Origin: Gemmatimonadota bacterium
Lineage (GTDB): Bacteria > Gemmatimonadota > Gemmatimonadetes > Gemmatimonadales > Gemmatimonadaceae
NCBI GenBank assembly: GCA_016719105.1
Contig: JADKAQ010000046.1
Span: 744,001 to 808,000 of the forward strand
Reading direction: 5' to 3'
DNA length: 64,000 nucleotides
Shown: positions 1-8,813 of the stretch, piece after piece
How positions within the stretch are numbered: the stretch's first letter is position 1
How the letters are laid out: every line of letters starts with the position of its first letter
Program-made: the position numbers and the translations under genes
The notes under the pieces: generated by a model
What the model saw: only the letters and a program-made list of their open reading frames with translations
Database searches by the model: none
Told to the model about the DNA's origin: nothing

Positions 1-311
1 CCGTGTTCCATGGCGTCGAGGGCCAGCTCGCGCATGGCGACGAGCGACCCACCGCTCACGCCGACCACAACGGGGACGCGCCCTTCGATGCGGGCGAGCC
101 CGCGCCTGACGACGGTGACGCTCTCCTCGGCGGTGAGCTTGTGCGCCTCACCCATCATGCCGAGCAGCGTGATGCCGTGCACGCCGGCATGCAGGTAGAA
201 GTCGAGGGCGCCATCGAGCGACGACAGGTCGAGCGAGCCGTCGTCGTGGAACGGCGTCGCCGAAATGACGAAGACGCCGCGCGTGTCGGCGGTGAGCCGG
301 TGCGACGTCAT
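1..311 (-). CDS. Dihydrodipicolinate synthase (DapA) family aldolase, C-terminus off window
   Basis: The minus-strand reading from ATG 309-311 gives about 103 residues of a DapA-type TIM-barrel aldolase before the window ends. The stretch GVHGITLLGMMGEAHKLT matches the strand-turn region of the family that carries the GxxGE segment after the first helices, followed by the VPVVVGVSGG strand. Family members catalyse Schiff-base aldol or dehydratase reactions on 2-oxo acids; the catalytic lysine would lie beyond the window, so activity cannot be judged. Its start codon overlaps the stop codon of the upstream VOC gene (ATGA), which implies translational coupling in a four-gene minus-strand operon. 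It is probably a catabolic aldolase rather than the lysine-pathway enzyme, because the neighbours are catabolic; that is inference. Confidence 0.8.
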   Translation of the reverse strand, partial: MTSHRLTADTRGVFVISATPFHDDGSLDLSSLDGALDFYLHAGVHGITLLGMMGEAHKLTAEESVTVVRRGLARIEGRVPVVVGVSGGSLVAMRELALDAMEH

Positions 312-826
312 GGGCGCGCGGCCGCCTTGAGTGCCGCGTTGAGCCTGGCGTTCTGCGGGTCGTCCAGGAAGCGCTCGAACTCGAGGAAGTACCCTTCGGG
401 ATCGTAGGCGACGAAGCCGCGCGTGGGATGCCGCGTGGCGTCCTTCACCTCACCGCGCATCGGCACCCCTTTCGACTTGAGGTACCGGTACCAGCCGTCG
501 ATGTCCTGCACCACGAACGAGAGGGTGACCGCCTTGGTCTCGCTGGCGCGATGCAGCCCCTGCGCCTCGTCGACGAGCCCGACGAACGAGGTCGGCGAGA
601 CCTGGTAGATCTTGGAGAAGCCCTGGTCGACGGTGAGGGTGAGGCCGAGGACGTCCTCGTAGAAGCGCTGGGCGCGCGGGATGTCCTTGTAGTAGAGGAA
701 GGTGATGTTCCCCTGGAAGGCCGGAGCAACGGGGCGTTGCACCTGGGCAGCGAGCGGCGTGGTCGCCCCGGCAGCTGCCATCGCGACAAGGGCGGCGGGG
801 ACGACGAATCGACGAAGGGTCAGCAC
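308..826 (-). CDS. Secreted VOC-fold (glyoxalase/bleomycin-resistance-like) protein
   Basis: About 172 residues. I chose GTG at 824-826 because it gives a clean signal peptide (RR, then a VVPAALVAMAAAG hydrophobic core and an LAAQ cleavage region); longer upstream readings run into the neighbouring gene's antisense. The mature part is one VOC unit: beta strand NITFLYYKD, helix with RAQRFYEDVLGL, and the closing strands FVAYDPEGYFLEFERF. VOC proteins bind metals and small ligands and include glyoxalases, dioxygenases and epimerases. The usual first-strand metal histidine is not visible, so the reaction is unknown. It sits 31 bases after the AroM-like gene and overlaps the DapA-like gene by ATGA, so it belongs to the same operon. 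Confidence 0.8.
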   Translation of the reverse strand: MLTLRRFVVPAALVAMAAAGATTPLAAQVQRPVAPAFQGNITFLYYKDIPRAQRFYEDVLGLTLTVDQGFSKIYQVSPTSFVGLVDEAQGLHRASETKAVTLSFVVQDIDGWYRYLKSKGVPMRGEVKDATRHPTRGFVAYDPEGYFLEFERFLDDPQNARLNAALKAAARP

Positions 827-857
827 GTGCGACGTGGGGTGAAGGGAGCGTGTGCGA

Positions 858-1556
858 TCATACGGAGACGAACGGGCGCACCAGTTCGCCGGCGACGCGC
901 GCCGCCAGCGACTGGGCCAGGAGGACGCGGGCCCCCGCGTGCGCCTCGAGCCGGCGCGCCGCATCGTCGGCGTGCCCCATGCAATCGAGCACGATGAGCG
1001 TGACGCCGGCGCTTCGCAGCTGTTCGGCTGCGCGGTCGAGCGCTGCGTCATCGTCGGGCGGGGCTGATGTGACGACGGGGTCGAAGCCATCGGTGCGCCA
1101 CTTGGCGGTCGCGGCAGCCACCTGACCTTCGATGGGCGTCACGACGCCGATGCGGGGACTGGTGCACAGGGCACGCGTGACCGCGGGGACAACGCGTCCC
1201 GGGAGCACGACGGGAACGTCGCAGGCAACGTCGGGGAAGTCGCCGGCGCAGGCGACGACCACGGCCGAGGCACCGTCAGCCGCAAACGACTGGGCCACGC
1301 GTTGCACGAGGGGGTGCAGCGCGTCGCGCCCGATCGATCGCGTTGTCCCGTCGGCGAGGCGCACGAGCAGCGGATAGTCGGTGGGAAGCTGGCTCAGCAC
1401 GTCGATCGCCGTCGTGTCGAGGGAGTCGAGGGCGCCGCGCACCTCCACGCGCGCCCCCGGAGCATGGGCGGCGAACGCCGCGACCAGGTCGGGGCGCGGC
1501 GACTGGCCGATGGTCACGATACCGAGGAGCGGGGCGGCGGGATCGCGCTGCGTCAC
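858..1556 (-). CDS. AroM family protein
   Basis: 232 residues starting at GTG 1554-1556, three bases after the stop of the upstream amidohydrolase gene. The N-terminal GIVTIGQSPRPD is the hallmark of the AroM family, and the two halves (VVVACAGDFPD and LIVLDCMGHA) place cysteines where the Asp/Glu racemase and hydantoin racemase superfamily has its catalytic pair. The function of AroM is not established in the literature I know. In this operon with an amidohydrolase, a VOC protein and a DapA-like aldolase, a racemase or isomerase step on an acid intermediate is a reasonable inference. No transmembrane segment or signal peptide is visible. Confidence 0.85.
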   Translation of the reverse strand: MTQRDPAAPLLGIVTIGQSPRPDLVAAFAAHAPGARVEVRGALDSLDTTAIDVLSQLPTDYPLLVRLADGTTRSIGRDALHPLVQRVAQSFAADGASAVVVACAGDFPDVACDVPVVLPGRVVPAVTRALCTSPRIGVVTPIEGQVAAATAKWRTDGFDPVVTSAPPDDDAALDRAAEQLRSAGVTLIVLDCMGHADDAARRLEAHAGARVLLAQSLAARVAGELVRPFVSV

Positions 1557-1559
1557 TCG

Positions 1560-3290
1560 TCAGGCACCGCTCGCCGGGTACATCACCTTGCCGCCCACCG
1601 TGGTCTGCACGATGCGAATGTCCTTGATGGTGTTCGGGTCGACCTCGTGCGGGTCCCGCTCCAGCACCACGAAGTCGGCCCACTTCCCCGCCGTGATCGA
1701 CCCCTTGCTCGCTTCTTCGTACGACGCGTGCGCGCCGTTGATGGTTCCGATGCGCAGCGCCTCATCCACCGTGACCTTCTGGTTGGCCCCCCACTCGCGC
1801 CCCTTGAAGTCGCGGCGCGTCACCATGCTCTGCAGCGCCATCAGCGGCTCGAACGGTCCCGGGCCGTAGTCCGACGCGCCAGGAACCACGATGCCCGCGT
1901 CGAGGAACGAGCGATGCGCAAACATGTTGCGCATCTTGTCGTCGCCGTACTCCCCCCACTTCTCGCCGTGGTAATAGATGTAGGTCCAGAAGGGGGTGGG
2001 GATCGTCCCGGTGGCCTTGATGCGTCGCAACAGGTCGGAGTTCACCAGCGAGCAGTGCTCGATGCGGTGGCGCCGGTCGGGGTGCGGCCAGCGGGCGAGC
2101 GCGCGCTCGTAGGCCTTGAGCACCATGTCGATCGTGACGTCGCCATTGGCGTGGATGCCGACCTGCCACCCGTGCGAATGCGCGTCATCCACCTCGGCGT
2201 GGATCTCCTCCTGCGACATCGTGAGGATCCCGTAGTCGTCGGTGCCGACGTACGGGGTACTCATGCGCATGGTGCGCTCCGACGCCGAGCCGTCGGCGGA
2301 GCGCTTGGTGCCGCCGATGCGGATCCACTCGTCGCCCATTCCGGTGCGCACGCCGGCATCACGCAGCTGCCGGTACGCGTTCGGCCCGACCATCAGGTAC
2401 GCGCGGTGGCGGAGCTCCCCGTCGGCGCGCACGTCCTGGTACGCGGTCAGGTCGTCCTGCTCGGCGTACATGTGATGCACCGTCGTGAGCCCCGAGGCGG
2501 TGAGCAGGCGCGACATGTGGCGCATCCCCTGCCGTGCACGCTCGCGAAGCTCGTCCGGGGTGTAGCGCTTGCGCTGTCCCACCGAGGCGAAGACGTCGCG
2601 GGCCCGCTCGGCCACGCGGCCATTGGGTTCCCCATCGGCGTCGCGGAAGAAGCGGCCGTGCTCGGGGTCGGGGGTGTTGCGTGTCACTCCCGCCAGGCGC
2701 AACGCCGCGCTGTTGTACCAGCTCGTGTGGCCGCCGCGATGATTCACCGACACGGGGTGATTGGGGGCCACCTCGTCGAGGTCGCGGCGATGCAGCGGAC
2801 GCCCCTCCGACAGCTTGGTGTCGTCGAACATGTAGGCGTTGACCCAGAACCCTGGCGGCGTCTCGGCCGCCTTCTTGGCGATCGCCGCCTTGAGGGCGGC
2901 AATGCTGCGCAGGTTCCCATCCACCTCGAAGAGGACACGCTCGCCACGTGGATGGCAGTGCGCGTCGATGAACCCGGGCGTCACCGTCATCCCGGCCGCA
3001 TCGAAGACGCGCGTGCGGGCGGTGGCGACATTGCGGATGTCGGCGTTGCGCCCGACGGCGAGTACGCGACCGTCCTTCACCGCAAAGGCCTCGGCGCGCG
3101 GTTGCGCGGAGTCGCTCGTGAAGACCCGCGCGTTGACCACGATGAGGTCGGCCTCGACACCGCTCCCCTTGGCCTGCGACGCACCGGGTGCGGCCGAGCC
3201 GGTCGCGCCTGCGGAGCGCGGCAGCACGGCGCCCGCGGCGAGCAGCGCGGTGCGGGAGAGGAACTCCTTGCGGGAGAGGTCGCGACCCAT
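1560..3290 (-). CDS. YtcJ-like amidohydrolase with Tat-type leader
   Basis: 576 residues from ATG 3288-3290, chosen because it directly precedes a twin-arginine-like leader region (LSRKEFLSRTALLAAGAVLP); two ATGs lie just upstream in frame. After the leader comes the N-terminal beta-sandwich of metal-dependent amidohydrolases (LIVVNARVFTSD), then the metal motif in GFIDAHCHPRGE, later histidine strands such as GIHANGD and RHRIEHCSL, and a closing beta-sandwich (AGKWADFVVLERDP). This is the amidohydrolase-3/YtcJ group, which hydrolyses amides or formamides of amino compounds; the substrate is not predictable. It is the first gene of the minus-strand operon; the AroM-like gene starts three bases downstream. 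The region 3291-3473 upstream would hold the divergent promoters with the ABC genes. Confidence 0.88.
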   Translation of the reverse strand: MGRDLSRKEFLSRTALLAAGAVLPRSAGATGSAAPGASQAKGSGVEADLIVVNARVFTSDSAQPRAEAFAVKDGRVLAVGRNADIRNVATARTRVFDAAGMTVTPGFIDAHCHPRGERVLFEVDGNLRSIAALKAAIAKKAAETPPGFWVNAYMFDDTKLSEGRPLHRRDLDEVAPNHPVSVNHRGGHTSWYNSAALRLAGVTRNTPDPEHGRFFRDADGEPNGRVAERARDVFASVGQRKRYTPDELRERARQGMRHMSRLLTASGLTTVHHMYAEQDDLTAYQDVRADGELRHRAYLMVGPNAYRQLRDAGVRTGMGDEWIRIGGTKRSADGSASERTMRMSTPYVGTDDYGILTMSQEEIHAEVDDAHSHGWQVGIHANGDVTIDMVLKAYERALARWPHPDRRHRIEHCSLVNSDLLRRIKATGTIPTPFWTYIYYHGEKWGEYGDDKMRNMFAHRSFLDAGIVVPGASDYGPGPFEPLMALQSMVTRRDFKGREWGANQKVTVDEALRIGTINGAHASYEEASKGSITAGKWADFVVLERDPHEVDPNTIKDIRIVQTTVGGKVMYPASGA

Positions 3291-3473
3291 GGCGTGCATC
3301 CTGGAGCGAGTTGCCCTCAACTTCGCACCGTGCCCCGCCGCCGGCGAGGCGTCCCCCTTCCGAAGCGGTGCGACAGGTGAAGCTTAGCCGACTCCCTCCG
3401 TCCATCGGTCGCGGTCCCGCCACGCACCAGCCGTCGGTTGCCGCCGACCGCCCTCCTCTCCCCCTCCTGCGCC

Positions 3474-4367
3474 ATGCTCGCCGTTCGCAACCTCGTGAAG
3501 GTCTACCCCGGCCCGGTCGCCGCACTGCAAGGCGTTTCGCTCGACATCCCGAGCGGGATGTTCGGTCTGCTGGGCCCTAACGGGGCCGGAAAGACGACGT
3601 TCATGCGCATCCTGGCCGGCGTCCTCGAGCCCACCTCCGGGTCGGTGCACCTGGACGGACTCGACGTCCTCGCCAATCCCGATACGCTGCGCGCATCGCT
3701 CGGCTACCTCCCGCAGGATTTCGGCTTCTTCCCGCACCTGAGCGGGGAGGCGATGCTCGAGTACCTGCTCAAGCTCAAGGGGGTGGGTGGACCGCGTGGC
3801 GTACGCGCGCTCGCCGGTGAACTGCTCGAGCGGGTGAACCTTGCACACGCCGCCAAGCGCAAGGTGAAGGACTACTCCGGCGGGATGCGGCAGCGCCTGG
3901 GGATCGCCCAGGCCATCGCCGGGAATCCCAAGCTCATCATCGTCGACGAGCCCACGGCGGGGCTCGACCCCGAGGAGCGGCTTCGCTTCTACCGACTCCT
4001 CGCCGAGCTGGCGCAGGAGCGCACGGTGCTCCTGTCGACGCACATCGTGGAAGACGTCGCGGTCCTCTGTCGTCGCTTCGCGGTGATTCGCGGCGGGCAG
4101 GTGGTGGCGCTGACGTCGCCGCACGAGGCGCGGTCGCAGTTGACCGGCAAGGTCTTTGAAGGCGATGTGTCGCCGGAGCAGCTGGAGGAGGTCCGTCGCA
4201 CGCGCCGCGTGACGCAGGCGGTCCTGGTCGAGGGGCGCAATCGCGTGCGCATCTTCGAGGAGAGCGGCCTCTGTCCCGAGGGCTTCGAGCCGGTCTCGGG
4301 GACGCTCGAGGATGCCTACTTCCTGCTCATGCGCGCGCCGGCGCTCAGCGCGAGCGCCATCGCATGA
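3474..4367 (+). CDS. ABC transporter ATP-binding protein
   Basis: 297 residues from ATG 3474; an earlier in-frame ATG at 3438 would add only unaligned sequence. All ATPase elements are present: Walker A GPNGAGKTT at residues 34-42, Q-loop YLPQDFGF near 78-85, signature YSGGMRQR at 134-141, Walker B LIIVDEPTAGLD at 154-165 and H-loop STHIVED. The C-terminal ~80 residues form the extra domain seen in export-type subunits that pair with ABC-2 permeases. Its TGA overlaps the ATG of the permease/peptidase gene (ATGA), so the two are co-translated. It very probably energises that permease. Confidence 0.93.
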   Translation: MLAVRNLVKVYPGPVAALQGVSLDIPSGMFGLLGPNGAGKTTFMRILAGVLEPTSGSVHLDGLDVLANPDTLRASLGYLPQDFGFFPHLSGEAMLEYLLKLKGVGGPRGVRALAGELLERVNLAHAAKRKVKDYSGGMRQRLGIAQAIAGNPKLIIVDEPTAGLDPEERLRFYRLLAELAQERTVLLSTHIVEDVAVLCRRFAVIRGGQVVALTSPHEARSQLTGKVFEGDVSPEQLEEVRRTRRVTQAVLVEGRNRVRIFEESGLCPEGFEPVSGTLEDAYFLLMRAPALSASAIA

Positions 4368-7300
4368 GTACGAGCCAGACCGCGAGCATGCGCACCGACT
4401 CGTCAGGCGGCAGCGGGCGCCGCCTGTGGATCGTCGCGCGCGACGAATTCGCGCTTACGCTCAGGCGCCCGATGGTGTGGACGCTGCTGGTCCTGCTCTT
4501 CCTCATCACGTGGGGGATGTCGGAAGGGGTGGTGCAGATCGTCCTCGGATCGGGGGACGCGTCGGTGGGCGGGAAGAAGGCCTTCGTGACGTCGCAGTTT
4601 GCCGTCACGCAGATCATGACGGTGCTCTCCTTCGGGCTGTACACCTTCTTCGTCGCCGCGGCGGCCGGGCTGAGCGTCATTCGCGACGACGAGGCGCGCG
4701 CCCTCGAGATCCTCAACTCCACGCCGTTGCGCCCGACGGAGTATGCGTGGGGGAAGTTCCTGGGTGTCTCCGCAGCCTTTCTGCTCGTCGTGGCCTTCCA
4801 CGTCGCGCTCCTCATCCTCTTCCTGTCGGTCCTGCCAAACGCCGACATGCAGGAGTCGCGCGGACCGTTCGCGCTCACGAACTTCCTGGTCCCGGCGCTG
4901 GTGATCTCGGTGCCGTCGATCCTCTTCTCGGCGGGCGTGGCCTTCGGCATCGGCACCGGGACGCGGCGATCGATCCTCGTCTTCGCGGCGCCGATCGCCG
5001 TGATGATGCTCTGCGCCTTCTTTCTCTGGTCGTGGTCGCCGGCCTGGCTGAGTGAGTCGGCGAACCGGGCGCTGATGTTTGCCGACCCCGCCGGGACGCG
5101 CTGGTTGCGGGAGACGTACCTCGAGGTGGACCGCGGCGCCGAGTTCTACAACACGCAGCGCGTGGGGTGGGAGTCGCTCATCGTCGCCAATCGCCTGTTC
5201 TGGCTGGCGGTCGGGCTCGCGACCACGTGGTGGGGAGTGCGTCGATTCGCCCGTACCGCGCGCGCCTCGCACCGCGTGAGTGCGGCCGAGGTGAGCACGG
5301 CGCTGGCCAGTGCGGCGGCAGCACCCCTGCCAGTGGCGCTCACGGGCGCCGAGGCCTCGCTCGCCACGCTGCAGATGACCGCGGCGCCGCACGGGTGGTG
5401 GGCCACGGCGTGGGGAGGGGCCAAGGCAGAGGCGCGCGAACTGGCCTCACGCGCCGGGCTCTATCTCTTCGTCCCGTTGATAGTGTTGCAGCTGGTGGGC
5501 AACTCGATCACCCTCATCGGCGCCTTCGACACGCCGCTCCTGCTCACGCCGGGGCAACTGGCCGCCTCGCAGATGCAGATGATGGCGGTCTTCGTGACGC
5601 TGCTGCTGGTCTTCTACGGCGTCGAGAGCATGGAGCGCGAACGCGCCACGCGGCTCAACGCCATCCACGACACACTCCCCGTCAACACCGGGGCATTGCT
5701 CGTCGGCAAGCTCATGGCGCTCGGCGTCGTCTGGCTGGTCGTCGCGTTCGCCGGGTTGGCGGCGGCGGCCGTGCTCATCCTCGTGCAGGGGAAGGTCCCC
5801 TTCTCGGTCACGCCGTTCCTGCTGATGTGGGGGCTCCTCTTCCTCCCCACCTTCCTCGCCTTCACGACCTTCGTCTTCGCGACGTGGAGCGTGGTGCGCA
5901 ATCGGTATACGGCATATGCGGTGGCGCTGGCCGCACTGGCCGGGACGGCATGGGCCACGATCAGCGGCCGCAGCATGTGGGTCTTCAATTGGTCGCTGTG
6001 GACGGGGGTACGCTGGACCGATCTCGGGACGCTGGAGTTCGACCGCAACGCGCTCATCCTCAACCGGCTGTTGTGGCTGTCGCTGGCGGTGGCGTTCTGG
6101 CGCGTCGCCGTGCGGTGGTATCCGCGCACGGCGCGCGACACGGTGAGCCTGGCGCATGCGTTCTCGGGGCGTCAGCTCTGGCTCGCCCTGCGCCACGCGT
6201 CGCCCTTCCTCCTCGCCCCCGCCGTCTTTGGAGTGATGCTCGCCCGGCAGGTGAGCCTTGGCCCGGACGGTGGGCGCGCCGAGAAGATGGAGAAGGACTA
6301 CTGGAAGAAGAACCTGGCGACGTTCGCCGAGGCGCCATTTCCCTGGCTCAAGGACGTCGACATCGACGTGACCATCGATGCCGCGGCGCAGCGTTTTGCC
6401 GTGGCAGGGAGCTACCTGATCCGCAACCAGCGCGACACGACGTTGCGTCAGCTGGCGCTCACCGTGGGGCGTTGGGAGCAGATGCGCTGGACCGTCGATG
6501 GCGACTCCATCGTCCCCGACACCGCGTCGGCGCTGTACCTCTTCCGCCTCAAGCGCCCGTTAGGCCCCAGCGACTCGGTGCGCATCGCCTTCTCGTACAC
6601 GGGCGACGTCTCGGCGCCCACCAAGGGGAGCGGCGCGGCCGGCGAGTTCATCATCCCCTCCGGTGTCGTGATGACCAACTTCGGTCCGCGCTGGTTTCCG
6701 TATGTGGGCTACATCGCCGATATCGGCGTCGACAAGGACAACCGGTTCGAGCCGCGACAGTATCCGGACGATTGGTACGTGGGAACGACGCCGGCCAGCT
6801 TCGGGAGCCAGTTGCCCACGACGGTTCGCACGCGCATCACCGTCCCGAAGGACTTCACGGCCAACGGCGTCGGGGAACTCGTCGCCGACTCGGTGCGGGG
6901 CGACACGCGCACAGTGACGTGGCAGACGGAGGAGCCGGTGATGGCCTTCAACATCATCGCCGGCCGCTACGAGGTGAAGCGCGGGGCGGGGACCGCACTC
7001 TTCTATCACCCCGCGCATCGCTACAACGTCGACGAGATGCTCTCGGCGATGAACGGCGCACGCCGGTGGTACGGGGAGTGGTTCGGCGCCTATCCGTGGA
7101 AGACGCTCAAGATCACCGAGTTCCCGGCGCTCTCCACCTACGCGCAGGGCTTTCCCACCAACATCTCCTTCTCGGAAGACGTCGGCTTCCTCACCAAGAG
7201 CGAACCGCGCACGCAGCTGGCCTACATGGTCAGCGCGCACGAGATCGCGCATCAGTGGTGGGCGAACATGCTGCAGCCCGGTCGCGGCCCCGGCGCCAAC

Positions 7301-8020
7301 CTGCTGAGCGAAGGGATGGCGCACTTCTCCACCATGCTGCTCATCGAACAGGAGAAGGGGGCGCGGGCCGCGCTGGAGATCCGCCAGCGCTTCGAGACGC
7401 GCTGGGAGGAGGGGCGCCGCGCCGACGCCGAGCGCACGTTGTATCGCATCGACGGCTCCAAGGATGGTGATGGCGTGGTGACGTACGAGAAGGCCGGGTG
7501 GACCTTCTGGATGCTCGCCGAGCGCATGGGGCGCGCCAACGCCCTTCGGGGGATGAAGGAGTTCATCGCGAAGTTCCGCGGCACGGAGGACCACGCCGCC
7601 CTCGAGGACCTCACGGCGCACCTGCGGGGCTACGCGTCCGACACCGCGGCCTACGACGACTTCGTGCGCCAGTGGTTCGACTCGGTCTCCACGCTGGAGT
7701 ACAAGGTCCAACGGGCGACCACTCGACGTATTGCAACTGACGGCGAGTGGGAGACGGAAGCCGTGGTGAAGAACACCGGGACCGCGCGCATGCCGCTCGA
7801 CATCGGCGTCGTGAAGGGGGAGCGCTATCCGGCCGACTCGACGAAAAAGGCCGCAACGCCGTATGCGCAGGCGCTCACGCGGGTCACCATCGGCGGCGGT
7901 GAGACGCGCACCGTGAAGGTGCGCTCGCCCTTCGGGCCGGAGAAGGTCGTCGTCGATCCGGACGTCCGCGTGCTGATGCTTCGACGCAAGCTGGCGGAGC
8001 GAAAAGTGGACAAGGGGTGA
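4364..8020 (+). CDS. ABC-2 permease fused to M1-family metallopeptidase
   Basis: 1218 residues. The N-terminal ~620 residues hold two ABC-2-type membrane blocks with many hydrophobic segments (for example around 27-75, 130-200, 360-520) and the cytosolic DDEARALEILNSTPL and ERERATRLNAIHDTLP loops. The C-terminal ~570 residues are an M1 aminopeptidase-like domain with HEIAH at 959-963 and the third zinc ligand Glu983 in LLSEGMAHF. The spacing between the second His and the Glu is 19 rather than the usual 18, because of a GRGPG insert. This architecture is a known family (ABC transporter permease/M1 aminopeptidase) whose substrate is unresolved; the peptidase side should face outward. It overlaps the ATPase gene by four bases. 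Confidence 0.92.
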   Translation: MSTSQTASMRTDSSGGSGRRLWIVARDEFALTLRRPMVWTLLVLLFLITWGMSEGVVQIVLGSGDASVGGKKAFVTSQFAVTQIMTVLSFGLYTFFVAAAAGLSVIRDDEARALEILNSTPLRPTEYAWGKFLGVSAAFLLVVAFHVALLILFLSVLPNADMQESRGPFALTNFLVPALVISVPSILFSAGVAFGIGTGTRRSILVFAAPIAVMMLCAFFLWSWSPAWLSESANRALMFADPAGTRWLRETYLEVDRGAEFYNTQRVGWESLIVANRLFWLAVGLATTWWGVRRFARTARASHRVSAAEVSTALASAAAAPLPVALTGAEASLATLQMTAAPHGWWATAWGGAKAEARELASRAGLYLFVPLIVLQLVGNSITLIGAFDTPLLLTPGQLAASQMQMMAVFVTLLLVFYGVESMERERATRLNAIHDTLPVNTGALLVGKLMALGVVWLVVAFAGLAAAAVLILVQGKVPFSVTPFLLMWGLLFLPTFLAFTTFVFATWSVVRNRYTAYAVALAALAGTAWATISGRSMWVFNWSLWTGVRWTDLGTLEFDRNALILNRLLWLSLAVAFWRVAVRWYPRTARDTVSLAHAFSGRQLWLALRHASPFLLAPAVFGVMLARQVSLGPDGGRAEKMEKDYWKKNLATFAEAPFPWLKDVDIDVTIDAAAQRFAVAGSYLIRNQRDTTLRQLALTVGRWEQMRWTVDGDSIVPDTASALYLFRLKRPLGPSDSVRIAFSYTGDVSAPTKGSGAAGEFIIPSGVVMTNFGPRWFPYVGYIADIGVDKDNRFEPRQYPDDWYVGTTPASFGSQLPTTVRTRITVPKDFTANGVGELVADSVRGDTRTVTWQTEEPVMAFNIIAGRYEVKRGAGTALFYHPAHRYNVDEMLSAMNGARRWYGEWFGAYPWKTLKITEFPALSTYAQGFPTNISFSEDVGFLTKSEPRTQLAYMVSAHEIAHQWWANMLQPGRGPGANLLSEGMAHFSTMLLIEQEKGARAALEIRQRFETRWEEGRRADAERTLYRIDGSKDGDGVVTYEKAGWTFWMLAERMGRANALRGMKEFIAKFRGTEDHAALEDLTAHLRGYASDTAAYDDFVRQWFDSVSTLEYKVQRATTRRIATDGEWETEAVVKNTGTARMPLDIGVVKGERYPADSTKKAATPYAQALTRVTIGGGETRTVKVRSPFGPEKVVVDPDVRVLMLRRKLAERKVDKG

Positions 8021-8041
8021 GCCGCGGAGTCGGCCTGGAGC

Positions 8042-8074
8042 CCTCGCTGCAGCCTCGCTGCAGCCTCGCTGCAG
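8042..8074. repeat. Three tandem copies of an 11-bp unit
   Basis: CCTCGCTGCAG occurs three times in a row at 8042, 8053 and 8064, followed by a degenerate fourth start (CCTCGATGCG). It lies just downstream of the permease/peptidase stop codon and before the next small gene. There is no hairpin or coding reading that explains it; replication slippage is the simple reading. Confidence 0.85.
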
Positions 8075-8158
8075 CCTCGATGCGCCCTCGACGGCGCGGA
8101 AACGCCGAGAACCCGGGCATTTTCGCGCCACGGGGGGTGCGTCGTGGACTAGGTTTCG

Positions 8159-8449
8159 GTGTCCCTCTCCAAGGCCGTCCGCATCGCACCGCTCGAGTAC
8201 CGAGGATATACCATCGCGGCGCGCACCTACGAGGTGCGCGGATCCGGGCGTTGGGCCGTGGGCGTCGTCATCGGCCGCTGGGGCTCCCTGCGCGCGTTCG
8301 ACTCCCAGGCGACCGCGGCCACCGAAGACGGCGCCAACGAGATGAGCCAGGCTTTCGCCCGATCGCTCATCGACCTGAGCCCGTACGCCTCCTCGCTCAC
8401 CGATCTCGTCGGCGAGCCGTCGGGGATGCGACCGCCCTCACACCGCTGA
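8159..8449 (+). CDS. Small hypothetical protein (96 aa)
   Basis: GTG at 8159 opens a 96-residue frame with a compact, soluble composition: a first half of alternating hydrophobic residues (APLEYRGYTIAAR, GRWAVGVVIGRWG), which looks like a small beta sheet, and a helical second half. There is no signal peptide, membrane segment or motif that I recognise. A weak AGG lies upstream. It is on the same strand as, and 16 bases before, the next small gene. It could be real or could be a chance frame in GC-rich DNA; the balanced composition and short distance favour a gene. Confidence 0.5.
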   Translation: MSLSKAVRIAPLEYRGYTIAARTYEVRGSGRWAVGVVIGRWGSLRAFDSQATAATEDGANEMSQAFARSLIDLSPYASSLTDLVGEPSGMRPPSHR

Positions 8450-8465
8450 CTCCAGCAGGAATCCC

Positions 8466-8636
8466 ATGAAGAAGCGCGTCAACTACGATTTCGAGCGTCG
8501 CAAGAAGGAGCAGGAACGCCAACGCAAGAAGGAAGAAAAGCTCCAGCGCCGGCAGGAGTCGCGCGCACAGGCTGACGAGTCGCCCGATCCGCAGGCGATC
8601 CCCGTCGAGGGCGAAGGCGCCACCACGCAGTCGTAG
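8466..8636 (+). CDS. Very short highly charged protein (56 aa)
   Basis: ATG 8466 is preceded by AGGA at 8457-8460, a good ribosome-binding position. The 56-residue product starts MKKRVNYDFERRKKEQ and is almost entirely Lys, Arg, Glu and Gln for 35 residues, so a single amphipathic charged helix is expected, followed by an acidic tail ending in TTQS. I do not recognise a family with a known function. The composition suggests nucleic-acid or ribosome contact, which is inference. It is short enough to be missed by length-limited gene finding. Confidence 0.65.
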   Translation: MKKRVNYDFERRKKEQERQRKKEEKLQRRQESRAQADESPDPQAIPVEGEGATTQS

Positions 8637-8813
8637 TCGCATCGACCTGCAGCCGGCGTGGCGCTCGCCGTTGCAGGAGCGGTGGCAGTCGTCGTCGCCC
8701 GTCCGCGAAGATCGCGGCGCGAGATAAGCCGGGAGTCTTGACCGCTGGGGTGCGCGCGTACCTTATCTGCGCTCTCCCCCAGCTTCCCTTCCCGAGCGAC
8801 GATCGCCCTCCCC

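Noticed and set aside
1302..3380. A long open frame on the plus strand opposite the amidohydrolase gene.
   Set aside because: The minus frame has clear domain homology and leader; the plus frame is His/Arg/Gly/Val-rich and follows third-position GC bias.
5167..7470. A second long plus-strand frame inside the permease/peptidase gene.
   Set aside because: Frame-shifted reading of the same gene; Arg/Gly/His-rich with no motif.
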